Below are positions 13,320 through 25,500 of a DNA stretch of 64,000 nucleotides, piece after piece. The translations under genes were made by a program, and so were the position numbers. The stretch spans positions 2,955,311 to 3,019,310 of the forward strand of contig NW_019091363.1 in assembly GCF_001949145.1 (NCBI RefSeq). Direction: 5' to 3'. The notes under the pieces are model-generated. The model saw only the letters and a program-made list of their open reading frames with translations, was not told the DNA's origin and searched no databases. How positions within the stretch are numbered: position 1 is the first letter of the stretch; each line of letters starts with the position of its first letter. Source of the stretch: Acanthaster planci. Its lineage: Eukaryota; Echinodermata; Asteroidea; Valvatida; Acanthasteridae.

Positions 13320-14960
13320 CCAATTCCAAATGCCAAAGGTTCTTCGGGCAACCCAAGATCCACAAGGCGGACACTCTATTACGCCCATCGTCACTTCAAG
13401 GGGGTCCAACTTAGAACACAGCTAGACATCTTGCCAAGATACTGCACCCCCTGGTTGGCAACACCGAACACCACATCAAGAAGTCAGACCAGTTCACCAG
13501 CTTCATTCAAGGCCTCACGCTCCAGCCAGACGACAGCATGGTCAGTTTTGACGTCGTCTCCCTCTTCACAAACGTCGTCCTCTTCCGAGGCCGCCACCAT
13601 CACCAAGACATACTTCAGGCAGACCCCACCCTCAAGGGCCGCACCGATCTTATTCCAGAACAATTTCAAGACCTGCTGCCCAACTGTGTCAACTCATCAA
13701 GCCTCCGACGGAGTGATAGATTCTATGAATAAACAGCCGGAACCTCTATTGGATCCCCTATATCCCTGGTTTTGGCTGACGTACCGGTATTCTTCATGGA
13801 AGAATTTGAACAGCTCGCTATCAACACTGCAGATCACAGACCCAAGATTGGCTCTGGTACGTAGACGACACCTTCGTCATCTGGAAGCATGGGCAACATA
13901 TCCTCCAGCTCTTCCTAGAACACCTCAATGGTTCAAAGCAACATCCAGTTCACAATGGAACAGGGAAAAGATGGTAACATCCCTTTTCTTGATGTTGAGG
14001 TATTGAGAAAGCGGGACAGCAGTCTCACCCGCTGAGTATAGTGGAAACCCACACACACACTGACATATACTCCCACGGCGCGTCCTTCCATCACCCCAAG
14101 ACCAAGTCTTCAGTCAACCGGGCCCTTGTACGTAGGGCATGCAGCATGTGCGACAAGGAACACCTCACCCAAGAACTCCTTCACTTCTCCACGGCACTAC
14201 AGCGGAATGCAAGATCCACCCCCGGCCGAAGGGTCTCCCGTACCCAAGCCAATGGTTAAGGCCTCTAGTTCCATTACCCTCCCCTACAGTACCTCCCAGT
14301 ACATCCAGCACGTCCTTCACAAGCATGGCATTCGAATATTCCATACAACACCCCGAAAATGCAGAGCCTGCTGACTTTCTACATGGCCGGCACAACCCAC
14401 TGCACAAGCTTGTGGTGTACAAGATCCCCTGCAAATGTGGCACAGTGTACATCGGCGAGACCGGCAGGGACCTCCCCACCAGACTCAACGAACACAAAGC
14501 CCATGGCAGGAAAGGGGAATACACAAGTCTGCCATTTCAAGCAAACCCACATCGAAGACCACAAGATCGACTGGAGCAAAGCCGAACTCTTTACCAGCAT
14601 CAAGCACTGGCACTCACGTCGCTCCAGAGAAGCCATCGGGATCATCAACAACAGCACAGTATCACAAGACATCGGTTTCCACATCAGCGACATCTGGCGT
14701 CCCATCCTCACATCTCAGTCCAATGGGTCCCCTGTACCCCAGGACATTTCCAGCTTATGGGTCTCCTGTACCCTTGGCTACCGTCCCCCACGCTCCCCTC
14801 CATCAGACTCGTCACACCTCAACGCCCCAAGCCACTGGTTGGACTCAGAGTTAGCATCCTGTCCACAACTCACCGCCCTCACACCACGTAAGCTGCCTCA
14901 TCACTGGACCCTCTGCAGTCTCCTGACGACGGACAGAGCATACTGTCCGAAACATTGAGG
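13320..14960 (+). mobile_element. Decayed Penelope-like retroelement (RT + GIY-YIG endonuclease)
   Basis: Conceptual translation across several frameshifts follows the order of Penelope-like elements. A motif RFFGQPKIHK lies at 13337-13366. RT motif A, reading MVSFDVVSLFTNV, lies at 13538-13576. The motif-B-like GTSIGSPIS starts at 13739, and the catalytic YVDD is at 13858-13869. A Cys/His region (CDKEHLTQELLH) lies near 14150. The GIY-YIG endonuclease core, with CKCGTVYIGETGR, runs from about 14412 to 14510. The catalytic YVDD survives, but stops and at least three frame changes break the reading frame, so the copy is dead. Its GC content is clearly higher than the AT-rich flanks. Family-level assignment is secure because RT plus GIY-YIG is diagnostic; the clade is not determined. 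The outer boundaries are approximate and no terminal repeats were found. Confidence 0.88.
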
Positions 14961-16402
14961 ATTGCCGGTTCTTTTCGAAACCCCACATACTCACGAAAGA
15001 GATACTGTATATCCGTTTAGATATCCATCTAGTTTACTCGCTACCTCTACCATAAAAAGCTTTAAGTCTCATATGGGGCTTACTACCAACACTGGATAGA
15101 GCACTCTGATTGGCTAAGAATCCCAATTATATGAGTATTTTTTAAGGACAGTTTGATTCGTCAGTGGAACGTTTATTAGTAAAAAAAAAACGGTTTCATT
15201 TATGGAAGAGGGTATTTACATTATTCTGAAAAGATGATCGACTTACCATAAAACGTTAAGTTGTTTTACCAAAAAAGATTGTTAGTAGATTTATCTTGAA
15301 ATATATATGTAAAGCGTGTCTTTAAGCATCGTATTGAAATGGGGGTACTAATGTAAAATGTGAAAGAAAGTCGCATTAATTAAATATAGACATCCCTATG
15401 CATAAAATGGATGAGTCTGTTATGTAGAGTGAGGCTGCATCCGAATCTCTTGTCTAGAGCTAGGTCTAGGTCTTCGCTCCATTGAAAATGCGTGGAGACA
15501 CGTAGACAATAGACCCAGCCATAGCTCTGGAAGCCCGTTTTGGACACGGCCTGAGTTCCAGTGAAATATATGGATAAGCAGTACAATTGTTGCATGTATG
15601 AATATCCTCCAAGAACCAGGTTGATCAAGACGTTAGGCGGGCACGATTGGCTCGCGGGCTGGCCGACGTGCGTCGAAGCCCGGTACTGACAGAAAATGAC
15701 CACGCGTCGTACATTTTTACCGTATGGGCCGAATCAGCGTAACACGCTGGATGGATCTCAGGAAACGGTGGACGGGATAAGCACTGACTGCTGGCTCATG
15801 GACGACAAACACAGCCAACTAAGGACTTGATTTCAAGTCTAGCTTCTGACAGGCGGCATTGCGCCTCTTTGCAGCTAGCCTTAATTTAAAATGTGATTGG
15901 CATTGTTATCTATGACCTTTGTATTCGTCCAACATAAAGTGTGCTTCTTCTTGGTGAATCTTGCTGATTCGTTTTTAGTCCCTTTCGTTGGACGTGCGAG
16001 ATTGACTCTTTCCGGTCCAGCTTGTTGCGTTGTACTGCTTGTTACAAGACTTTGTAATTCGCATCATTATTTTTGAATTGGCGAAGCCCCTGGGGATTTG
16101 CGTGACAACAGTACATGCGGTTGAAATAGCTGGATCCAGTCTAATTAAAGACAGCCACTTGTTGTTTTGTGAAAATAGAGGACTAATGCGGTTAAGGTTT
16201 TAAAATTTGAAAGTAAGAGTAGGGAAGCAAATCAGACCGGATAGGTCTGATTTTAACTGAATGGGGTTTTTAAGAAAGCAAAAAAATAAAAAATCTTACG
16301 CAATCGAGAAGGAAGAAAATGTACCAGTGTTTCAGATAAACCTAATATAATTTGTAAAAAGACAGTATAGGAACATTACTTCAGTTGGTATTTTTTTTCC
16401 AG
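14961..16402. other. Region upstream of the sacsin-like gene
   Basis: It contains the TIR element at 15433-15551 and otherwise no coding signal. A pyrimidine tract ending in CAG at 16400-16402 is a possible 3' splice site, so the sacsin-like gene may have a further non-coding exon in this interval. No clear TATA box was seen. Confidence 0.4.
15433..15551. repeat. TIR element, GGCCGTGTCCGAAT family (copy 2)
   Basis: This 119-bp unit begins GGCTGCATCCGAATC, a decayed form of the family terminus, and ends TGGACACGGCC. It is flanked by TGA on both sides, a possible 3-bp target duplication. It is about 90 percent identical by eye to the inverted copy at 60900-61010 and shares its ends with 405-512. 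Confidence 0.65.
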
Positions 16403-16451
16403 ACTTGGAAATGTAACTAGTTGACAAACATTGGATCCTGTTATTGGCAAG

Positions 16452-16581
16452 ATGCCCCAGTCTAAGCGGAAGGCACCACTTGATTCTCATGGCTCCAAGC
16501 CTAAGATGCGTCGAGTTACTCAACATCATGCCAGCAAGGAACAAGCAGACAGGGTGTACAGTCAGGAAGATCAGGAATATG
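16452..16581 (+). CDS. SACS: Sacsin-like gene, coding exon 1
   Basis: The exon encodes 43 codons plus one base and ends at a strong donor (GTAAGT, 16582). An in-frame TGA at 16422-16424 precedes the ATG, so this is the likely start. The peptide is basic (KRK, then KPKMRR), resembling a bipartite nuclear signal, and has no known domain. The evidence for linkage is exact phase agreement with exon 2 across a 5.3-kb intron. Confidence 0.7.
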
Positions 16582-19500
16582 GTAAGTCATCTGAATGTTA
16601 AAACCCTAAAACCCAAGAATGCTTTAATATCTGTTGGAAGATTCGAAAAGGACAATTAGGCAGTGTTGGAACGTGTTACTTGTGCTAACACGAGAATACT
16701 CCTTAGCGCAATATCGATAGTAGGGGTAAACCTATGGTAAGCAAGATTTACATTCGATCAGGCCAGAAGTATAGTTTTGCATCACATAGAAATTTGAAGA
16801 AGATATGAAAAAGGATTATTATGACTTGCGTACATGAAGAAAAGCTTTCTTGCAATGTTACCACTTCCTTTGAAACAGTGAATGGGAGAAACTTCAATTG
16901 ACATTTTGATTTTCATGCTAATGAAAACTTCCAAATTAAAACGTGGTAGCTCTCCATACAAAATGCGTGTTACACTTACATTTTCTTGTTCGTTCTTCTG
17001 TAGCGACTAACTGCATAATTTTTGTGCTGTATGATTCTAGCATCAGATATCGTTAAAACTTCACTTTTTCCTCGAGTCTCGTGTTTGTGTTGTACTATAG
17101 ACTTAAGTCATCATGTCTTGTTGACAAATCCTGTTTGCCTGTCTGCATAGTTATACTCTGCTCCGTTTATGTTCGTGAATTTCAATGTGGGATCGTACCT
17201 CAGCATACTACACGTATTAAACACATGTACTGACGGCAGTCCCTGCTCAACATGGGCATGAGCCCATTGTCGCTTCTTCGACCCCCGTATCTCCCCATGT
17301 GGGTGCCGATGAGAGACTGGCGGAATAAGAACAATTCGCCGAGGTAAGCTTGGGGGAATCAGGCAGCGAGTGAGGCAATGAGGACACCCCCGCCACTACC
17401 GACCATTACCCTCAGCAACGTACGATCACTAAGCCAAAAATTGGATGAACTAAGAGGCGATTGCTAAAAACGATCATGAGTACCGGAATTCCAGTCAGTT
17501 GTGTATTACAGAAACTTGGTTTCAACCAGACATTTTTGCAAATACTTTGGAAATCGTTGGGGGGTCCTCCTTATGAGACTAGATCGTTCTCTGGATACAA
17601 CAAATAGAAAGACAGGAGGTGGACTGTGCCTCTGTATTAACAAAAAGTGGTGCAAGAATTTTACAAGAAGACTAATTTGTTCCAAAGATATTGAACTTAT
17701 GTCTGTCTCATTTCGCCCATTCTACCTGCCCAGAGAATTTTCCCAGACTCGGATAAAGATATTGCTGTACGGATCATCCAAGATTAGGTGAATGAAGTGG
17801 GAGTGCGATCGCCAGATGCCCCATAATCATACTCAATGATTTCAACAATTGTACTTGGACAGAGTTTTACACTTCATTTCCATCAGTAAGCGTTGATTCC
17901 GCCAAGAGAGGAAATAACATTTTTGACAAGTTGTATTGTTCACCACACCACTCACTTCCTCCCTAAGTATACACGGTGTCCGAGTAAAAAACCAAACCCT
18001 GAGGAAAGGGGTTGATATGCCCAAACCATGAGATATGATTATAATGTATATGGATCTCCGAAAAGTAAAAGTAGTATTCTTTCAAATGATACCTTGATGG
18101 TATCCCTCCTGTTATGCATGACTGAAGACCCTTCTTCGTGTCCGACACCTTCCGTGTGTCCACCTTCCCTTTCAATGCAGAGTTCACAACGGCGGCGCAT
18201 GTCAGCCACAGCTCGTCTCACCAATGCAGGGTCATGTAGTAAGCTGTCGACCTCCTGTTGAATGCGACCTCGTAAGTCTTGAATGCTACGTGGTGGACTG
18301 GTGAAAACTTTGTCTTTCAGATACCCCCATAAAAAACCACACGGCGTGAGATCCGGAGAACGGGGCGGCCATTCAATTTGATGGTTAAGAGCAATTACTC
18401 GATCTCGGTGCATAATTAACTGTGATTTACGTATTGTGTAAATAATCGGTGTGCCCCTGATATCTTATCCAGGACAAGCATGACAGAGGACAATTCACTG
18501 GTTTATCCAAAGTGGTACAACTGAGTTTGGATGCCCCATTTTCAAGACAACGGTGTTCAGTCATGCATTACAGGAGGGATACCATCAAGGTATCATTAGA
18601 AAGAATGCTGCTTCTACTTTTCGGAGATCCTTATACATTGTAATCATATCTCATAGTTTGGCAATATTAACCCCTTTCCTCAGGGTTTGTTTTTTTTTCT
18701 GGGACACCCTGTAGGCAAAAGATTAAGTCTGGAAAACCACAAAAGAAAACTTTTAAAGAATGGAACAATGAATCGTGTGAAAACGTTACAAACGGCATTT
18801 GATATTAATGACTTGAATGGTTTCCGAGAAATTTGCGATAACTTACAAGAACAGACACGATAACGGTTATATTTCCTTTTGTCAGGATTTGCACATTCAG
18901 TCTATGGAAATTACCATATATACCAATAATAAACCTTGGTTTAACAGACAAATAAAATCAGTTATGAGAAAAAGAAATACCAATTTAATGACGGAAACGT
19001 GGATCGAGTTAAAGAATTAACCAAATATCTAAAAGGAAAAGTCTCTGAAGCGAAACGGTGTTGAACGGTGTTTTCAAACAAACAATCAAAGGGATGCATG
19101 GAAATGCCTACGAGAAATAACTGGCTACTCCCTCAAAAACAACTCTTAAAGACACTCTTAAAGATGTTGGAAACCCTAAAGAAAAGGCAAACGAACTAAA
19201 CTCTTTCTTCAGTCGCTTTCAGAATCAGGGCTATAGGGAAAGACTTGCTGATCAGGTTGCAGGACTCCGTGAGGCAGACAATGGCAAACCATTCACCGTA
19301 GCAGAGGCAGACGTTCGCGAGCAGTTTATTAAAATATTAACTCTAGGAAATCGTCAGGACATGCGCGTCCCAACACGGACGTATATAAAAAAATCAGGAC
19401 TCGCATGCCCTTAATCAGCTTATAGAGATTATTGAATCCACTAGCGGCCATTTTACCGAGCCGAATACAAAGCTTGCCCGGCAATGCCCGCCTTTGTTCT

Positions 19501-22500
19501 CCCTGGCGTCAATAGAAGCGAGCCAACCCGCGCATTTGTATTCGGCTTGGTAAAATGGCCGCCTGTTGGCTTCTTTTTCACACAAAGGCGTTGCAAGTCC
19601 AGGTTTTTTTTTCATATACGTCCGTGGTTCCAGCTGGCCATCCCTTACACTAGGGTATTCCAAATGTCAATAGCACAAATAGTTGTACCAGAACAGATGG
19701 AAAGTGTTCATTGTTTCGCCTTGCTCAAGAGTTCTCGTCCCACAACAATGATTTTCGTCCCACAGCGTTGATGTCAGGGCAATGAAATATTTACCCTACA
19801 GGGCCCATGCGGACCTCCTTGGACCAACTGTTTACTATTTTAAATTGTGTTTTACTATGTCAGTCAGATTACACATGATGAGAAATGGAAGAATTTAATG
19901 GCCCTTTAAAAAGACTGGTGCTCTCACGGCTTACAGGTCTAGTTCGTCCCTTCATAGATGAAAACCAGTTTGCCTACCAAGCCCAACGGTCTGTCACCCG
20001 CGGTTCTCATGCTGACCAATATGCTATATGAACACCTGGATGAGCCTCTCGGTGTTACGCCCAGGCATTTATTTTCCTCGGCGTTCAATACAATTGAGCC
20101 CAATAAGCCTCTTCAGAAACTACGCGACTTGGCTGTCCTGTCATCCATTGTGTTATAGATTCACGAAAATGCTTCCCCAACGGACACAGAAGGTGAAGGT
20201 TAACCTTTAACACCTTTTCCATGAAATCACGACTGGCACCAGGAGTTGACAAGGCTGCGTTCTATCTGCCTCTCTTTTTATACTTGTATACTAATGACTG
20301 CATCAGCAATGTCCCGTCTGTCCGCTTATTGAAATATGCAGATGAAGACGCTGCCATCGTGGGGTTGTTTGAAAATGGAGATAAAAATGACTAATGATTA
20401 TCAATTCATTTGAGTACTGGTATAAAGAACACTATCTAGAAACCAAGGAAATAGTGTTTAATTTCAGACAAAAGAAAAGTTTCGATCCTACTGCCAGGCC
20501 GTTGTACGTTGCTAATGCTCCTATTGAAAATGTGAATCACTTTATATATCCAGGGAGAGAAACTGAATATAAAATTGTCATGGCAAAAAAACAATGAGAT
20601 CCACATCTACAAAATACAACCAAAAGATGTACTTCCTTAGAAAAGTGAAACATTATCATGTAAATGAAAGAATCATGTGTCTGCTCTATTCATCAATCAT
20701 TCAAAGCACTATTATTTGAGTTTGTGTGATATGGTATAACAACTCTAGACAAGAAGATCAACAAAAGCTTAGACGGGGTTGTAAAGCAAACTAGTCAGAT
20801 ACAATATCAAACCACAATATTGATTAAGATGAAGAACGTACGTGTACAGACTGGGTACTTGTAAAAGCTCAATCTGTCATAGATGACGTGTTTCATCATC
20901 TGAATCACTATATTAAACGGAAGCGGAAGACGATGGAAACCAATTAAAGCTGGGACATCTCGATATGCAAACTTCTTCGTACCATTTTCTATTAGACAAA
21001 TGAAAGAGAACTAACTCAAGATCTCTCAGTTCTACATTAAACGAACGAGAATAATAGCCGTGGATAAGATATTAAGCTGTATCTATTATTAATTCATTAT
21101 TGTCAACGTATGCCTGTATGCTGTGTTAATATGTACTTTATTTAAAGAGCAGAAATCTATATCAGCAAGGCAAATTTCCTGAAGGACAAATAAGTAAATT
21201 TGAATTTGTTACTGTTGATCGTGTTGAGTAAGCGGCCTTTTTAGGCTATAGAAATGGCAATTTGTTAATTTCTTCAAAACTTTGTTGGTAGGTAATTTTT
21301 AACAACAACCGTCTTGTGTTTTTTTCTTATGCTCTTTCGAAGAATGTCTTGTGCGATAATATCGTCCTATAAAAAGTATGAATGAAAGGTTTTTGTAAGA
21401 ATGGAAAGAACCCCCACCGTCTTGTCACTTCAATAAAAAGTATTTAAATCTCGTTTTTATGTTTGTAACACGTAGTTATTGTATGAAAACAAGTTGACCG
21501 AAATTTTTACTGCATTGTTTCGCTCAAGTGTAACACATTTCAACCTGAGCAATTTCGCTGTGAACGTTTTTGTGACGAAATTTACTTTGATTACATTCTC
21601 TGAAATATGAATCGGCCTTATACGCATGCGGCATTTTTCAGCACAAAGGCAGCACTTTTTCAACGGTAGGCCTATCTCCAGAACTCAGTATCTGACCATA
21701 TTCTTTTTGTTCAATTAAAAGAAAAACTTCAGAACAAAGGTAGGTATTTCATATGTTGACGAAACTCCATTGGCGCATTTTTTCAGGTCAAACTGACGAG
21801 TTAAAGGTTACCTGCCATAGTAAGGAATTAGACTTGTGACAGACAGCATAATGTAGTTTAGTTTGATAATGATGTCTCATTCTTTTATTTTACAGAGGAT
21901 GACGATTTTGGGCAGACTTTGCCGCCCTTACATATATACATAAAAAGAGTTCTTGACAAATACCCTGAAGGTGGTCAGATATTAAAGGTAGGGTCGCCTA
22001 GCTCTTGAATTTTACATAGCTATCCCTTTTTAAAGATTATTAAAGATAATAAAGATCATAATAACTGAAGATAAAGATTATAGGATTATTTAACATCCCT
22101 TATTTAAGTCACACTGAAAATTATGCACAATGCGAAAATGAAGAGAAACGTATTCTATTCCTCGAGGAAAAATTTATGTATAAAATGTGCTCTACATGTC
22201 GATTTATATGACACCTGTATGTGTGAATTAGGCATTTCACTTAAATATTTTATTAGGAACTGGTGCAGAATGCTGACGATGCAGAGGCAAAGACGGTAGT
22301 TTTTCTTTACGATAAATCACAACATCCTGATCGCCAACTGTGGTCTGACACGTTGCGGGACTTCCAAGGACCAGCCCTCTATGCCTACAACGACGCAACG
22401 TTTCGGAAGGAAGACTGGAAGAACATCCAGCACCCCGAGCAGAGTGGCAAGCTGGAAGACCTAACGAAGGTGGGCAGGTTCGGTCTGGGCTTCATCTCCG

Positions 22501-25500
22501 TTTATCATCTCACAGGTGAGTTATACGCAATCTAAAAACTTTATACTGGGAATAATTTCTACCAAGTGGAATTTTTTTATCCTATTAAAGCAAGCTGCAC
22601 TCTGGTTTTGTTTCTTTTTTCATAGATATGCCTTCCGTTGTCAGTGGAAACCAAATCGGCTTTTTAGACCCACTAGAAAAGCATTTTACCCACGATCCTC
22701 ACACCAACACAAGATACAAGGGAAGACGAGGTAAGAAGTGGAGAATGTCAGCTGACCTATTGGCTAAATTTCCAGACCAGTTTTTGCCCTACTTGATCGA
22801 CTTGTTCCACTTTAGTAAAAGAGATTTTCGCGATGGGAAATTAGACGGTACCATTTTTCGGTTTCCATTGCGTACAAGCCCATCATTAATAAGCAAGTCA
22901 GTCTTTGGGGATCAGGATCGAGTGAAGGAACTGTTGGTGTCATTTCAAGCAGATGCAGAAGTCTCTCTGTTGTTTCTTAAGCACGTGGAGTCCATTTCTG
23001 TCTATGAAAGAGATCACTACCATGACCGCCCTAAACTTACCTACAGGGTGCAGATCAGTCAAAAAGATCGTCAACAAGTTCAGTCGAGCAGGGCAACATT
23101 TCTTGGTCAGATTTTGTCAAAACACAATATCCAAACAGAGAGTTTTGTGCGAATAGAAAAGCAAGTTGGCAAACAGACTGTTGAGAATACCAGTGCATAC
23201 ATCACCGTTAACATCTTAAAGAACAGAAGTACATCTAGACGTATGCAGGAACTAATCAGAGATGAGGACTTAAAGTTGCTACCTTGGATGGGAATGTCCT
23301 TCCAGATCAGTGCAGCAGGATTAGCTGCAGAGCAGCAAACTGGCCGTGTATTCTGCTTCCTGCCATTACCAGAAAGCGAAACTACTGGTTTACCAGTACA
23401 CATACATGGCTACTTTGGTCTGGGAGACAACCGCCGCAGTATCAAGTGGCCAGATCGGGAGTCTCAGCATGACAACAAGGCTCTGTGGAACAAGCTTCTC
23501 TTGGAGGAAGTTTTTCCCGAGCTCTATGCAAAGGTGGTCTTGGCTGCTGTCCGTAGGAGTAAAGATTGCGAAAATCCCATCAAGCCATTAGATGTGTACA
23601 GAGGATGGCCTTCTATTGGACGTGTTAATGGAGCATGGTTAGCTGGGGTCAAGAAATTCCTCCAGTTAATGGCAAATGAAGACGTTTTTTACTCGGACTA
23701 CAATGGTGGCTCCTGGATGAAACCAAGTGATAAAATCTATGTTGATCCTGAGGAAAGTGCCTTGATTTCAAAGGTGCTGAAATTCAAAGGCTGCCCAGTT
23801 GCACAGCCTCCAAAGCACATCTTAGAATCTCTTGATTGGGCAGGTGTGTGTTACAAGAAGGTAACGCCTGCAATCGTAAGAAATATGATTAGAGGGGATT
23901 CACTGCAGTTCCTGTTACGTGACGAGAAGATGCAGCTTCTTAAATACGTGTCTAGTGAAGACATTTCAGATCTGTACGACTTGTCTCTTCTTCCGCTGCA
24001 AACTGGCGAATTCATTTCGTTTCGTCACGATGCGAAGAAAGTATACATAGCGACAAGTGAGAATCCAAGTTCTCTCATTCCAAATGGAGGATCAAGATTT
24101 GCTGCCAGTGATCTGCCATCAGGACTGATGAAATCCAGTGTGGAGAAATGCACTCAACTGAAGTACCTCAGCGTTTATGATGTTGCTCCGTTGCTCAGAG
24201 AGACTCTTCCAATCACTTGGAGAGAAGGATCAGACACTACCTTACCTTGGACACCAGGGAAAAACCAACAACCGAAGGAAGAGTGGTTGATGGAGTTATG
24301 GAAGTGGATGGCTAAAACATTCATAGAGTCAGACCTTGAACTCTTTAAAGGCATCCCTCTCATCCCAATATCAAACAATCAACTGGCAAGACTGCAGGAG
24401 GGTACGCTGATATGCAGGGAACAGAGGGGAAGCTCCTATGGTGATTTGTCAATACGCTTGTCAGATAACATCTGTTCGTTTCTAGAGTCTGTTGGGGCAG
24501 TTGTTTTAAAGCAAAATATTCCAACATACATATCTCGCCATCCTGAAGTATGCAGATTTGTCAGCTCCCCAACAGCTACAGGTGTAATTACGGTTCTAAA
24601 CAAACTCAGCCGTAAAATATACTTTTCGAGATGCATTGCAAGGTTGGCTTCGAGTACAAAAGATGAACTACGTACTCTATTCGCACAACTTCACCAATTG
24701 ACAACTCAACAGAGAAACTTCCTCAGAGAGCTCCCAATTTTCCTAACCAGTAATGGCCAATACATCTCAGTAAGCATGTGTGGAACTGCTGTACCCAAGG
24801 ACTATTTTGGGTTACCTTTGAAAAAATTGAGATGTCAGTGTCTCCTTTTAAGCTCTGGTAAGTCAGACAGCCTACTTTCACGGCTTGGGGTTCACATTGA
24901 GTCACCTTACGAACTTCTGCAAAACAACGTCCTTCCTGCAGTTCAAGATAAATTCTACAATGACAGCAATTCACTGAGAATCATGACGTGGGTCTTGGAA
25001 CGTCCCGAGTTTGACAGCTTGGTGACAGATCTGAAGTTCGTTCCGTCCTTGGAATGTAAAGTGAAGCCGAAGGAGTTATTTGAGCCCTCTCGAAACCTCG
25101 TAGCAATGTTTAGAGGCATGAGTGTATTTCCGACTGGCCGGTATTCCGAAGGCAGATTGTTAAACAACTTGAAACGAGTCGGACTGAAGAAAGAGGCTTG
25201 CATTACACTAGATGATATTTTGGGGTGTGCAATGGATGTTTCTCAAACTCAAGCCAGAGGCAAGGTTGATATCAAAAGAGGATCAGCCCTCTTAGAACAT
25301 ATCGAGCGATACCCACATGTCTTACAAGGGACGGTCACGAGAAATGGAATTTGTAAAGCACTTCACGAGTTTCTTGAAGACATGTTTTGGGTTCCATGTG
25401 AAGCTTTACCACCCGTGAACTATCCTGCCTCTGCTGGATGGAAGGGAAATTCCTACAAACTTTGCACTCCAAGACAAGTGGGTCTCATTGAGACTGCTTT

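Larger units (their letters stand above)
17420..21060 (+). mobile_element. Dead L2/CR1-type non-LTR retrotransposon in intron 1
   Basis: Broken translation follows the order of this LINE group. Endonuclease pieces (CITETWF-like near 17500, SFRPFYLPREFSQ near 17705-17745) come first. The linker follows (NNKPWFNRQIKSVMRKRN near 18930). RT pieces include KRLVLSRLTGLVRPFIDENQ near 19909-19970, SAFNTIEPNKPLQKL near 20080, and the catalytic box at 20335-20346. The tail (MYFLRKVKHYHV near 20625) comes last. The catalytic box reads YADE instead of YADD, and many stops are present. It is interrupted by a mariner-type element (17972-18711) and a foldback repeat (19374-19627). It lies in the sense direction of the host gene. 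The clade is inferred from motif style, not from a tree. Confidence 0.8.
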
